From assembly GCA_019166125.1 (NCBI GenBank), contig JAHTBO010000004.1, positions 84,601 to 148,600 on the forward strand: 64,000 nt of DNA, in the 5' to 3' direction. The first letter of the stretch is position 1. Each line of letters begins with the position of its first letter. Source of the DNA: Alcaligenaceae bacterium CGII-47. Lineage in GTDB: Bacteria; Pseudomonadota; Gammaproteobacteria; Burkholderiales; Burkholderiaceae_B. Positions 20,637 to 27,897 of this stretch are shown here, piece by piece. Both the position numbers and the translations under genes were made by a program. Below the pieces are notes generated by a model. It was not told the origin of the DNA. It did no database searches and saw only the letters and a list, made by a program, of their open reading frames with translations.

Positions 20637-20693
20637 TGCTGCTCACCTATGGCGCCGTGTTGCCCGCTGCATCCACAGGGGGTCATCGATGGA

Positions 20694-22040
20694 TTATTGT
20701 CGGCTTAGTATAACTTTGGGCATAAGATAATAGGCAATGGCCCAACCCAGAAGCTGCGTGGCAGCCAAGGTGGCGACCGTCCCTGGCCAGCCCCCTAGGG
20801 TATAGGCGATGCCACACAGCCAGGCGCCAGCGAACCCGCCGAAATAGTAGGTGGCGTAGTACAGGCCGCTGGCGATTGATCGGCCACTCGTGATCCGATA
20901 GGCAATAAAGCCCATGGTCGCGGACTGCGTGATAAAGGTACCGCACGAAGCGAGGGTGAGCGCTGCGACAATCCCCCAGGCCGAGGGGACGAGCGTGAGG
21001 AGTACGCCCAGCATCGACATGGTCACCGCGAGCAAGATGGCACGCCTTAGGCCGATGCGCGGGATCACGCGCCCGGCCAGCGGCGTAACGACGACGCCGA
21101 GTAAATAAACGATAAAAATGTTCGCCAGCTGGCCGGGGCTAAAGTAATAGGGGGCTGCCGCCAAATGCAAATTCACAAATGTGAATACCCCGACCTGAGC
21201 AAAGAACATCATAAAGCCCAGCATGCTTGCCACGCGTAAGGACGGGTTGCGCAGTAACTGGCCCAGCATCGCCACGCTGCTCGCAAATCGGGTGTTCGCC
21301 ACAAAATTGCGCGAAGCGGGAAGGCCGCGCCACACGGCGAATGCGCCAGCGATACTCAAGGTCGCCATGATCCCAAATGCCGTGCGCCAGTGCATGTACT
21401 CGGTGAGGTGCCCCATCAGGAATCGGCCCAGGAAGCCGCCCAGCACAGAGCCTGCAACATACATGGCCATCATGCGTATCATGGGCGGGCCGCGGAATTC
21501 CTCGCCAATATAGGCGACGGCCACCACAGAGACACCCGGCACGGCCAGACCTTGCAAAAAGCGCAGCAACAGCAGGCCATGCACGGTGTCGACCTGTGTC
21601 ATCAGCGCAGTCGGAATGCCCAAACCAAGGATCGAGGCAACGATCAGCCACTTGCGTCCCAGAGCATCCGAGAGCATGCCTACAAAAGGGGAAATCAAGG
21701 CGACGGCCAGCAAGGTTACGCCCACGGAATTGCCGGTTTCCACAACCGAGGCGCGCAAGTCGTGCTGCAGCTGGGGCAGAATCGACTGCACTGAATACAC
21801 TTGGATAAAGGCAAACACACCCACGAGCGCCACAGTAAGCCTGAGCAGCAGGCTTGGGCGCTCGTTGTTTGGTGCGGTGGCGGGCGAGGTTGGGGTCGGG
21901 GTGATAGTGAGGCCGTATGTATGTTGAGTCGTGTACCGCTCTGGTCGTACGTTGTGTGCGCTTAGGCCTCGGGCGCCTGCACCAGTTCGACCGAGCTCGT
22001 GATCACAGCAGTTTTTTCCAGCATCGCAATCGCCGAGCAA
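20694..22040 (-). CDS. MFS transporter, 12-helix, YnfM-like
   Basis: Major facilitator superfamily permease with twelve predicted helices starting about 65 residues into the frame (LLRLTVALVGVFAFIQVYSVQ). The conserved loop 2-3 motif appears as GMLSDALGRKWLIV. It resembles YnfM-type efflux permeases; the substrate is unknown. The start is unresolved: the frame opens at TTG 22040, inside the upstream OsmC-like gene (79 bp overlap), and no ATG, GTG or TTG occurs between there and the first helix, except GTG codons within the helix itself. The leader would be rich in Pro and Thr. Confidence 0.8.
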   Translation of the reverse strand: MLGDCDAGKNCCDHELGRTGAGARGLSAHNVRPERYTTQHTYGLTITPTPTSPATAPNNERPSLLLRLTVALVGVFAFIQVYSVQSILPQLQHDLRASVVETGNSVGVTLLAVALISPFVGMLSDALGRKWLIVASILGLGIPTALMTQVDTVHGLLLLRFLQGLAVPGVSVVAVAYIGEEFRGPPMIRMMAMYVAGSVLGGFLGRFLMGHLTEYMHWRTAFGIMATLSIAGAFAVWRGLPASRNFVANTRFASSVAMLGQLLRNPSLRVASMLGFMMFFAQVGVFTFVNLHLAAAPYYFSPGQLANIFIVYLLGVVVTPLAGRVIPRIGLRRAILLAVTMSMLGVLLTLVPSAWGIVAALTLASCGTFITQSATMGFIAYRITSGRSIASGLYYATYYFGGFAGAWLCGIAYTLGGWPGTVATLAATQLLGWAIAYYLMPKVILSRQ

Positions 22041-22393
22041 TATTTGGTCTTGGACAGTTCCACGGCGCGCTCGACGGCAGCCAGGGGGAGCTTGTGGCCG
22101 GTAATGACGAAGGCATAGTGGATACTGGTAAAGACCTTGGGTTCAGTGTCTGCGCGCTCTGCGGTGAGCCGCACCTGGCAGCCGGTGACGGTATGCCGTC
22201 CGCGCTTGAGGATAAGGACAACATCATACGCCGCGCAGCCCCCTGCGCCCACGAGGACCATTTCCATGGGGCGTGCCGCCAGATTTTGACCCCCTCCGTC
22301 CGGTGCGCCGTCCATCGGCACGATGTGTCCGCTGCCTGTCCGGGAAATAAACAGCATGCCGTCGGGGCCACGCCAATCAATCGTACATTCCAT
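21962..22393 (-). CDS. OsmC family protein
   Basis: OsmC/Ohr-fold protein of 143 aa. The two redox cysteines of the family are visible in GAGGCAAYDVVLILKR and SKTKYCSAIAMLEKTA. ATG 22393 gives MECTIDWRGPDG, with AAGGA 6-10 nt upstream. The frame could extend to 22465, but that adds 24 residues of no family character. YhfA-like OsmC proteins of this length often have unknown substrates; peroxide reduction is possible but not shown. The MFS gene follows with overlapping frame, and the cbb3 operon diverges upstream. Confidence 0.85.
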   Translation of the reverse strand: MECTIDWRGPDGMLFISRTGSGHIVPMDGAPDGGGQNLAARPMEMVLVGAGGCAAYDVVLILKRGRHTVTGCQVRLTAERADTEPKVFTSIHYAFVITGHKLPLAAVERAVELSKTKYCSAIAMLEKTAVITSSVELVQAPEA

Positions 22394-22488
22394 CAGTTTT
22401 TCCTTTTGATTAACCGCAATCGACATAGGGTAATCGAGCATTGAAAAGGCCTTACGATTTATCATAGATCAATTCTAAGACTACAATT

Positions 22489-24228
22489 ATGTCGCCCCGT
22501 CGGGAAAGTATCCCGCCTTGGGCGACTATTTTTGAGCCATCTATCGGGAAAATCGTGGATACCGTTACCGTACTCTTGCTCACATTCATTTTATCCGTGA
22601 CCGGATTATGCGTCTTTATCTGGTCATTGCGTCGCCATATGTTCGATGAGAACCCCGAGGCGGCAAGCGTGATCTTCTCCACGGGCGAGATCGGCCACAT
22701 CGAGGACCCGTCTGCAACGGCTGCACAGAAGGCCAGTCTGCAGCAGACGGTGACCGACAGTGGCAAGGTGCGAATCGATAAGTCCCTGGACAAGCAGCTC
22801 CAGACAGAGCTCGCCGAGCGTCTAGAGGCAGACCAGTCCACCGCGTTCGTGGCCTTTACCTTTTTGTCCTGTGCGGTCGTTTGGCTGGTGCTGGCCTCGG
22901 CAGCGGGCTTGATCAGTTCAATCAAACTGCATAATCCCGAGTTCTTGACGGACTATGCCTGGCTGACTTTTGGCCGGATTCGTACCTTGCATCTGAATAT
23001 GGTGGCCTATGGCTGGTGCCCTATGGCGGCCTTTGGAATCGCGATCTGGACGCTGCCGCGTCTACTCAAAACCCATCTATATGGCGGGCGTTTCGCCATT
23101 CTCGGTTGCATGCTGTGGAACGCTGGGCTGATCGCCGGCTTGGGCAGTATTGCGGCAGGTATCAATGACGGTCTGGAGTGGCTCGAGATCCCCTGGCAGG
23201 TCAGCCTCCTCATTGTGCTGGGCGGCGCCTTGATTGCGCTCCCGCTGGTCTTTACCTTGCAAAACCGCAAGGTCGAGCACCTCTACGTGTCGATCTGGTA
23301 CATGGGCGCAGCGTTGTTCTGGTTCCCCGTGCTCTATCTGGTCGGCAAGATCCCGGGCGTCCACTTTGGTGTCGAGCAGGCGACGATGAACTGGTGGTTT
23401 GGTCATAACGTGCTGGGCTTGTACTACACCCCGATTGCCTTGGCGTCGATTTATTATTTCCTCCCTAAAATCATCGGCCGCCCCATTCAGTCCTATAACC
23501 TGTCGCTGATTGGTTTCTGGGCATTGGCGTTCTTTTACGGTCAGGTCGGTGGCCACCACCTGGTGGGCGGGCCCGTGCCGCATTGGCTGATCACGCTCTC
23601 GATTGTGCAGAGCATGATGATGATTATCCCGGTCCTGGCCTTCTCTGTGAACCAACATCTGACCATGCGTGGCCACTTCAAGACCGTGTACTACTCGCCG
23701 ACCCTGCGCTTTATCGTGCTGGGCGCCATGATGTACACCTTGAGTTCGCTAGAGGGCTCATTCGAGGCGCTGCGTAGTGTCAGCACGATTGCACACTTCA
23801 CGCACTTTACGGTTGCCCACGCTCACCTGGGCTTATATGCCTTCTTTTCCCTGACGATGTTTGGTGCCATTTATTTTGTGATGCCACGCGTCATGTCCTG
23901 GGAATGGCCGCACCCAAAATTGATCGCCTTGCACTTTTGGTTGGTTGTGGTCGGTTTTGCTGTTTATTTCATCACGCTGTCGATCGGCGGCTGGCTCCAG
24001 GGCCTGCTGATGCTCGACGCCAGCAAGCCTTTCATGGACTCGGTACTGGTGACGATTCCTTATCTAGAGGGGCGTTCGATTGGCGGGGCCTTGATGACCC
24101 TCGGTCATCTGGTCTTTGCTGTCCACTTTGTACTCATGGCGCTACGCTATGGGACGAGTCGTGTGGGCCCCGCTTTGTTACACAATAGAGGTCGTCGGGC
24201 TGGCGCAACGACGATGGTAGGTGCCTGA
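22489..24228 (+). CDS. ccoN: cbb3-type cytochrome c oxidase subunit I with N-terminal extension
   Basis: Catalytic subunit of a C-type haem-copper oxidase, 579 aa, which reduces O2 in the inner membrane. All key ligands are present: His168 (low-spin haem, FGRIRTLHLNM), His306 (GHNVLG, CuB), Tyr350 (helix VII active-site tyrosine), His356-His357 (CuB) and His444/His446 (TVAHAHLG, haem b3 and b). About 100 residues precede the usual start of CcoN. They contain an extra helix (residues 22-46) followed by RRHMFDENPEAASVIF, which resembles the small assembly protein CcoS, then a hydrophilic linker. First gene of a five-gene operon. No clear Shine-Dalgarno precedes ATG 22489. Confidence 0.92.
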   Translation: MSPRRESIPPWATIFEPSIGKIVDTVTVLLLTFILSVTGLCVFIWSLRRHMFDENPEAASVIFSTGEIGHIEDPSATAAQKASLQQTVTDSGKVRIDKSLDKQLQTELAERLEADQSTAFVAFTFLSCAVVWLVLASAAGLISSIKLHNPEFLTDYAWLTFGRIRTLHLNMVAYGWCPMAAFGIAIWTLPRLLKTHLYGGRFAILGCMLWNAGLIAGLGSIAAGINDGLEWLEIPWQVSLLIVLGGALIALPLVFTLQNRKVEHLYVSIWYMGAALFWFPVLYLVGKIPGVHFGVEQATMNWWFGHNVLGLYYTPIALASIYYFLPKIIGRPIQSYNLSLIGFWALAFFYGQVGGHHLVGGPVPHWLITLSIVQSMMMIIPVLAFSVNQHLTMRGHFKTVYYSPTLRFIVLGAMMYTLSSLEGSFEALRSVSTIAHFTHFTVAHAHLGLYAFFSLTMFGAIYFVMPRVMSWEWPHPKLIALHFWLVVVGFAVYFITLSIGGWLQGLLMLDASKPFMDSVLVTIPYLEGRSIGGALMTLGHLVFAVHFVLMALRYGTSRVGPALLHNRGRRAGATTMVGA

Positions 24229-24229
24229 C

Positions 24230-24820
24230 ATGGAAAGCGAATACAAACTTCTTAGTGGCGCAATGGTGACCCTTGCGCTGGCGACCGCAACCTTGGTCGT
24301 CGTGCCCTATATGCAGTTGTCGGATACGCCGCCCTCCGAGGGGCTCAAACCGTACACCGAGGCGCAGCTACGGGGCCGTCAGGTCTATATTGCAAATGGC
24401 TGCGTGTACTGCCACTCGCAGCAACCGCGTAGCCAATCCCAGGCACCAGACTTTCAGCGTGGCTGGGGCCGTGCGCCTGTAGCGGGTGATTATTATTATG
24501 ATTATCCGCACTTGTTGGGCACGATGCGCACAGGCCCGGACTTATTCAATATTGGCGCACGCCAGCCCAGCGTGGATTGGAATCTGGGGCATTTATACAA
24601 CCCCCGGGCCTATGTGGCGGGCAGTAATATGCCGTCGTTCCCGTTTTTCTTTAAGCTCAAGGACAAGGCCGAACCCGGTGATAAGGTCGTTCAGGTCCCG
24701 CCCGGGTATGCGCCGCTCGACAAGGTCGTTGTGGCCACGCCCCAGGCGCTCGATCTCGTCGAATATCTGATAGGCCTGGATCATACCTACCCGATCAACC
24801 CCCACGCCCTACTCAAGTAG
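24230..24820 (+). CDS. ccoO: cbb3-type oxidase mono-haem subunit CcoO
   Basis: Membrane-anchored mono-haem cytochrome c of 196 aa that passes electrons to CcoN. After one N-terminal helix (about 6-28) comes the haem motif Cys58-Val-Tyr-Cys61-His62 in GCVYCHSQQPRSQ, then DYPHLLGTMRTGPDL and the Met ligand in AGSNMPSF, all as in CcoO. ATG 24230 lies one base after the ccoN stop; GTG 24221 would overlap ccoN. Translationally linked to ccoN. Confidence 0.93.
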   Translation: MESEYKLLSGAMVTLALATATLVVVPYMQLSDTPPSEGLKPYTEAQLRGRQVYIANGCVYCHSQQPRSQSQAPDFQRGWGRAPVAGDYYYDYPHLLGTMRTGPDLFNIGARQPSVDWNLGHLYNPRAYVAGSNMPSFPFFFKLKDKAEPGDKVVQVPPGYAPLDKVVVATPQALDLVEYLIGLDHTYPINPHALLK

Positions 24821-24857
24821 CAGCTTGGCGAGTATTTGAGGCATCAAGGAGAAGATT

Positions 24858-25442
24858 ATGGTTGATCAAAAAACCCCGCAGCAGCAACAGCGCGAAAAAC
24901 CCGAGCCCTATGAGGGCAGTCGTCCCGTCCCCAAGCTGGTGCTGACGATCATCGGCGCGCTCTTTGCCTGGGCGCTGTTCTATATCTGGGATACTTACAA
25001 CAATATGCCGCCAGAGCTTGGCGATGATCGTATTGCTGCGGATTTTGCCGTGCCCCTGACTGCGGATGGCGCGCAGCTCTATACCGCCAATTGTGTGGCG
25101 TGTCACCAGGCAAGCGGGGCGGGCATACCCGGGGTGTTCCCGCCGCTCAATGAGTCCGAGTGGGTCATTCACGACCCGGCGGTGACCGCACGGATTATTT
25201 TGCATGGTATCAAAGGGCCGCTGACGGTCAAAGGCGTCCAGTACAACGGTGAAATGCCCCACTTCAAAGAGAAATTCTCTGACGCGGAATTGACGGCTGT
25301 GATCAATCATATCCGCACCAGTTTTGGTAATACGGCAGGCGAGATCGATGCGAATCTGGTCAAGACCGAGCGCGAGGCTACCAAGGACCACCCGGATCAC
25401 TGGAACGGCGATAAGGAGTTATTACCGATGCTCCAGAAATAG
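24858..25442 (+). CDS. Membrane-anchored mono-haem cytochrome c in CcoP position
   Basis: Protein of 194 aa with one N-terminal membrane helix (LVLTIIGALFAWALFYIW, about residues 30-47) and a periplasmic class I cytochrome c domain. Only one haem motif is present, Cys79-Val-Ala-Cys82-His83, with a probable Met ligand in GEMPHF. It stands where the di-haem CcoP of canonical cbb3 oxidases would be, so it is the likely electron entry subunit of this enzyme. The tail is charged and ends LLPMLQK. RBS AAGGAG is 6-11 nt upstream. Confidence 0.88.
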   Translation: MVDQKTPQQQQREKPEPYEGSRPVPKLVLTIIGALFAWALFYIWDTYNNMPPELGDDRIAADFAVPLTADGAQLYTANCVACHQASGAGIPGVFPPLNESEWVIHDPAVTARIILHGIKGPLTVKGVQYNGEMPHFKEKFSDAELTAVINHIRTSFGNTAGEIDANLVKTEREATKDHPDHWNGDKELLPMLQK

Positions 25443-25450
25443 TACCCATC

Positions 25451-26068
25451 ATGCGCTGGGTCGTGTCCTTGCTATTGGCCTTCCTGGCCGGAGGCGCGGC
25501 CCTATATTGGCAGACCGATGGGTTTACCGCCTTGACAGCCGAGGACGCGCGGCGCAACGAGATCGCTGCCAACCCTCGGCCGGTGCCAGCGGTGCAGGTA
25601 TTCGATGAGCATGGGGCGAGCTTGTCTTTGCTCGATGATTTGCACACGGATGGTCGGGTGGCGATTGTCAATTTCTTTTATACGCGATGCATGTCGCTGT
25701 GTCTGGCCCAAGGCTCGCAGGCCCAGAGCCTGCAGCGTGCCATCGACGAGCGTGGCCTAAGCCACCGTGTGCGCCTGCTGAGCATCAGCTTTGATCCGCG
25801 TGAACGTGCGCAGGACCTGTCACGCTATGCGCAGCGTATGAATGCCCAGGCAAACGTGTGGGAATTCCTGTCACTGCCTGACGCGACACAGCGCGCACAG
25901 ATGCTGTCCTTGTTCGGTATTATTGTTATCCCCGCGCCCTTGGGGGAATTCGAGCATAACGCGGCGTTTCACGTCGTGACGCCAGAGGGCAGGCTGGCCC
26001 GTGTGGTGAGTATGGATGAGCCCGGTCTGGCGCTCGAGGTGGCGCAAGCGCTCAGTGGTGCGCGATGA
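25451..26068 (+). CDS. Sco1/SenC-family copper chaperone
   Basis: Thioredoxin-fold Sco protein of 205 aa, anchored by an N-terminal helix (about residues 1-20) with its domain in the periplasm. The copper-binding residues are Cys80-Met-Ser-Leu-Cys84 (FFYTRCMSLC) and His174 (NAAFHVV), as in Sco1. It probably delivers copper to the CuB site of the oxidase encoded upstream. It starts 8 bp after the cytochrome gene and overlaps the next gene by 4 bp (ATGA). Confidence 0.9.
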   Translation: MRWVVSLLLAFLAGGAALYWQTDGFTALTAEDARRNEIAANPRPVPAVQVFDEHGASLSLLDDLHTDGRVAIVNFFYTRCMSLCLAQGSQAQSLQRAIDERGLSHRVRLLSISFDPRERAQDLSRYAQRMNAQANVWEFLSLPDATQRAQMLSLFGIIVIPAPLGEFEHNAAFHVVTPEGRLARVVSMDEPGLALEVAQALSGAR

Positions 26069-26664
26069 ATAGATCGATGCTTATCAATGGCCTGCTCGCC
26101 ATGGGTTCATTGGTCGGTGCGATCGTATTTCGCGCACCGCTCACCGCACTCATGAGTACGCATATGCTGGTGCAGATTCCGCTGCTCGTCCTGGCAGGGA
26201 TCACGACCGAGCAGGCGTGGTGGGCCTGGAGAACCCGGATCCCCAGTGTGCCCAGGCCGCTGGGTGCACGAAGCTGGTCTTATAATGAATACGGCGTACC
26301 CGGTCTGCTATTGGCCAGCCTGATCGGTGCCTGCTGGATGTTGCCCAGGGCCTTGGACGAGGCCTTATTGGTTTGGCAGGTGGCTTTGTTCAAATATGCG
26401 GGGCTGTTTCTTGTGGGGATGGTGTTGCGTGCCTCGGTGCGTCGCTCGAATACAGTGATCAAGCTTTTCTTTTTGGGTAATTTTTGCTGGATGAGTGCGA
26501 TCGTCGGGATGATCTATCTTGATCAGCCCGTGCGCTTGTGTAATGCCTATCTGCAAAGTGACCAAGAGTGGGCCGGGCGGGGCTTGATTGCGCTGGCGAT
26601 TATCCTGCCCTCAAGCTGGCTGTTTGCCGAACTGCGGCCGGTCTGGCGTTTTTTGAATCGATGA
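26065..26664 (+). CDS. Uncharacterised polytopic membrane protein of the oxidase operon
   Basis: 199-aa protein with about five predicted membrane helices (near residues 8-28, 33-53, 76-97, 105-125 and 132-152, with a weaker one around 168-188). I do not recognise a named family. It overlaps the Sco gene by 4 bp, so it is translationally coupled and almost certainly part of the oxidase operon. Scattered His and Met residues occur in loops (STHMLVQ, YLDQPVRLC), but no clear metal motif. A role in oxidase assembly or as an accessory subunit is inference from position only. Confidence 0.7.
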   Translation: MNRSMLINGLLAMGSLVGAIVFRAPLTALMSTHMLVQIPLLVLAGITTEQAWWAWRTRIPSVPRPLGARSWSYNEYGVPGLLLASLIGACWMLPRALDEALLVWQVALFKYAGLFLVGMVLRASVRRSNTVIKLFFLGNFCWMSAIVGMIYLDQPVRLCNAYLQSDQEWAGRGLIALAIILPSSWLFAELRPVWRFLNR

Positions 26665-26685
26665 GCATTTCTGGAGACTAAAGCG

Positions 26686-27372
26686 ATGGCTGAATTGGCA
26701 CCGCAGCGCACACCTTGGGCACGTCGTACGAGCCGGCTCGATTCTATTTTGATAGAGCTGGGACGGGCGATACAGGTATTAGATGGCTCGGTCAGGGCGG
26801 GGCGCCCCAATCCAGCCGGGCCCGCCCAAGCGGATGCAATAGACGACGCGGCGTCGCTGACCCCCACCGAGGTGCACCACGTTGCTGGACTGATGCGCGT
26901 CAACCATGTTGGCGAGATCTGCGCCCAGGCTTTGTACCGGGGCCAGGCGGTGTTTTGCCGCGATGCAGCAATCCATCAGGTGCTCGTTCACGCCGCGTCT
27001 GAGGAAGTCGATCATCTGGTCTGGTGCAGACAGCGGCTCGATACCTTGCATCATCGACCCAGTATTTTCAATCCGCTCTGGTATCTTGGCTCATTTTCTC
27101 TGGGGGTGATCGCCAGTCGCGCGGGCATCCCCTACAACCTGGGTTTTATGGCCGAGACCGAACGCCAGGTCGAGGAACATCTTGAGGGGCACTTGCGTGC
27201 CTTGCCAGCCCACGATACGCGCTCGCGCCAAATCATCACACAGATGCGTGACGACGAGATCGGCCACCGCACCACGGCGGAAAAGCATGGTGCGCGCCGC
27301 TTACCCGGCCCGATTCGACTAGCGATGCGTGCCATGTCACGCGTGATGACGGTGACTGCATATCGTATTTAA
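26686..27372 (+). CDS. coq7: 2-polyprenyl-3-methyl-6-methoxybenzoquinol hydroxylase
   Basis: Di-iron, ferritin-like monooxygenase of ubiquinone biosynthesis, 228 aa. The metal-binding glutamates and histidines are visible: VNHVGEICAQALY, ASEEVDHLVWC, ETERQVEEHLEGHL and MRDDEIGHRTTAE. It carries out the penultimate ring hydroxylation, replacing the flavoprotein UbiF of enteric bacteria. CTGGAGAC precedes ATG 26686. It sits 21 bp after the oxidase operon; supplying quinone for respiration makes co-expression sensible, but it could have its own promoter. Confidence 0.94.
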   Translation: MAELAPQRTPWARRTSRLDSILIELGRAIQVLDGSVRAGRPNPAGPAQADAIDDAASLTPTEVHHVAGLMRVNHVGEICAQALYRGQAVFCRDAAIHQVLVHAASEEVDHLVWCRQRLDTLHHRPSIFNPLWYLGSFSLGVIASRAGIPYNLGFMAETERQVEEHLEGHLRALPAHDTRSRQIITQMRDDEIGHRTTAEKHGARRLPGPIRLAMRAMSRVMTVTAYRI

Positions 27373-27508
27373 GCCAGCTTAGTGCTTACTTTGTAAGTGA
27401 TTACATCAACAAGGGTTAATACTAGATGACAAATCCCTAGGTGCAGGATTTCTTTTGTGAAAAAAATACCACATTTATCCGATTCTGGGCTTTAAGCGCA
27501 AATTTATC

Positions 27509-27537
27509 TTGCAATGCACCATGTGTCTCTATACAAT
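27509..27537 (+). promoter_or_regulatory. Sigma-70-like promoter of the candidate sRNA
   Basis: TTGCAA at 27509-27514 and TACAAT at 27532-27537 are separated by 17 bp, the preferred spacing. Transcription would start near 27544 and reach the strong terminator ending at 27698. It is not preceding any open reading frame that looks coding. Confidence 0.55.
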
Positions 27538-27543
27538 TTAGTT

Positions 27544-27698
27544 ATCGGATGTCCAAACGTGATTGCAGCGGGAAAACCCTAAATCACACAGCGTCTCAGG
27601 TGATTCACCTTCGTAGACCGGACTTGCCAAGGTTGTCTCCTCCACCCTCCTCCTTTGGTGGATTTAGCCCAAGATTTTCGGATCTTGGGCTTTTTTTT
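27544..27698 (+). ncRNA. Candidate structured small RNA with CUCCUCC loop
   Basis: About 155 nt between a good promoter and a strong intrinsic terminator, without a coding frame. Four hairpins can be drawn in order: GTGATT...AATCAC (27559-27587), AGGTG-ATT-CACCT (27598-27610), TCCACC-CTCCTCCTTT-GGTGGA (27641-27662), then the terminator. The third displays CUCCUCC in its 10-nt loop, an anti-Shine-Dalgarno word, and CTCC also occurs just before the stem (27637-27640). This resembles alphaproteobacterial CcsR/cuckoo-type sRNAs in design, though homology is not claimed. Alternatively it is an attenuated leader of the downstream glycan locus. Confidence 0.5.
27667..27698 (+). terminator. Strong intrinsic terminator
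   Basis: Perfect 9-bp stem GCCCAAGAT / ATCTTGGGC (27667-27675, 27682-27690) with loop TTTCGG, followed at once by eight T residues (27691-27698). It ends the candidate sRNA. It lies about 295 bp after coq7 and 200 bp before the next gene. Confidence 0.85.
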
Positions 27699-27897
27699 GG
27701 CCAATTTTCAGGCGGGACACTTTGTCTATCTTGTGTTATTTGGGCCGCAGCGTAATATAGCTGCTCCTGCAGGAAAAGTGGGTTGCAGGTGTCCATTATC
27801 GCGAGACCATTTGGTTGCATCTGTATCACCGCTATCGCATGCGTTTGTTACATTTTCAGCCGATAATCCTGCTTACTCCTTATATCGTAGGATCGTC

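Larger units (their letters stand above)
27373..27897. other. Long intergenic region coq7 to glycan locus
   Basis: 525 bp without a convincing protein gene. The first 135 bp hold two weak hairpins after coq7: CTTAC-TTT-GTAAG near 27384-27396, and AAATCC...GGATTT at 27431-27451 followed by CTTTTG, a possible weak terminator. The middle holds the sRNA candidate. The last 200 bp contain TTGTGT (27731-27736) and TAATAT (27753-27758), 16 bp apart, a possible promoter for the glycan genes. Reading frames that cross this region lack family signals. Confidence 0.6.

Noticed and set aside
22458..22472. FNR-like site before ccoN
   Set aside because: TTTAT-CATAG-ATCAA has a 5-bp spacer and a mismatched half site; it does not fit TTGAT-N4-ATCAA well enough.
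27441..27897. Short open frames in the coq7-glycan gap
   Set aside because: They run through the terminator hairpin and T run, lack family features and good ribosome-binding sites; the region looks like RNA, not protein.
27699..27897. JUMPstart/ops element before the glycan locus
   Set aside because: No GGCGGTAG-type core was found in the 200 bp before the first glycan gene.
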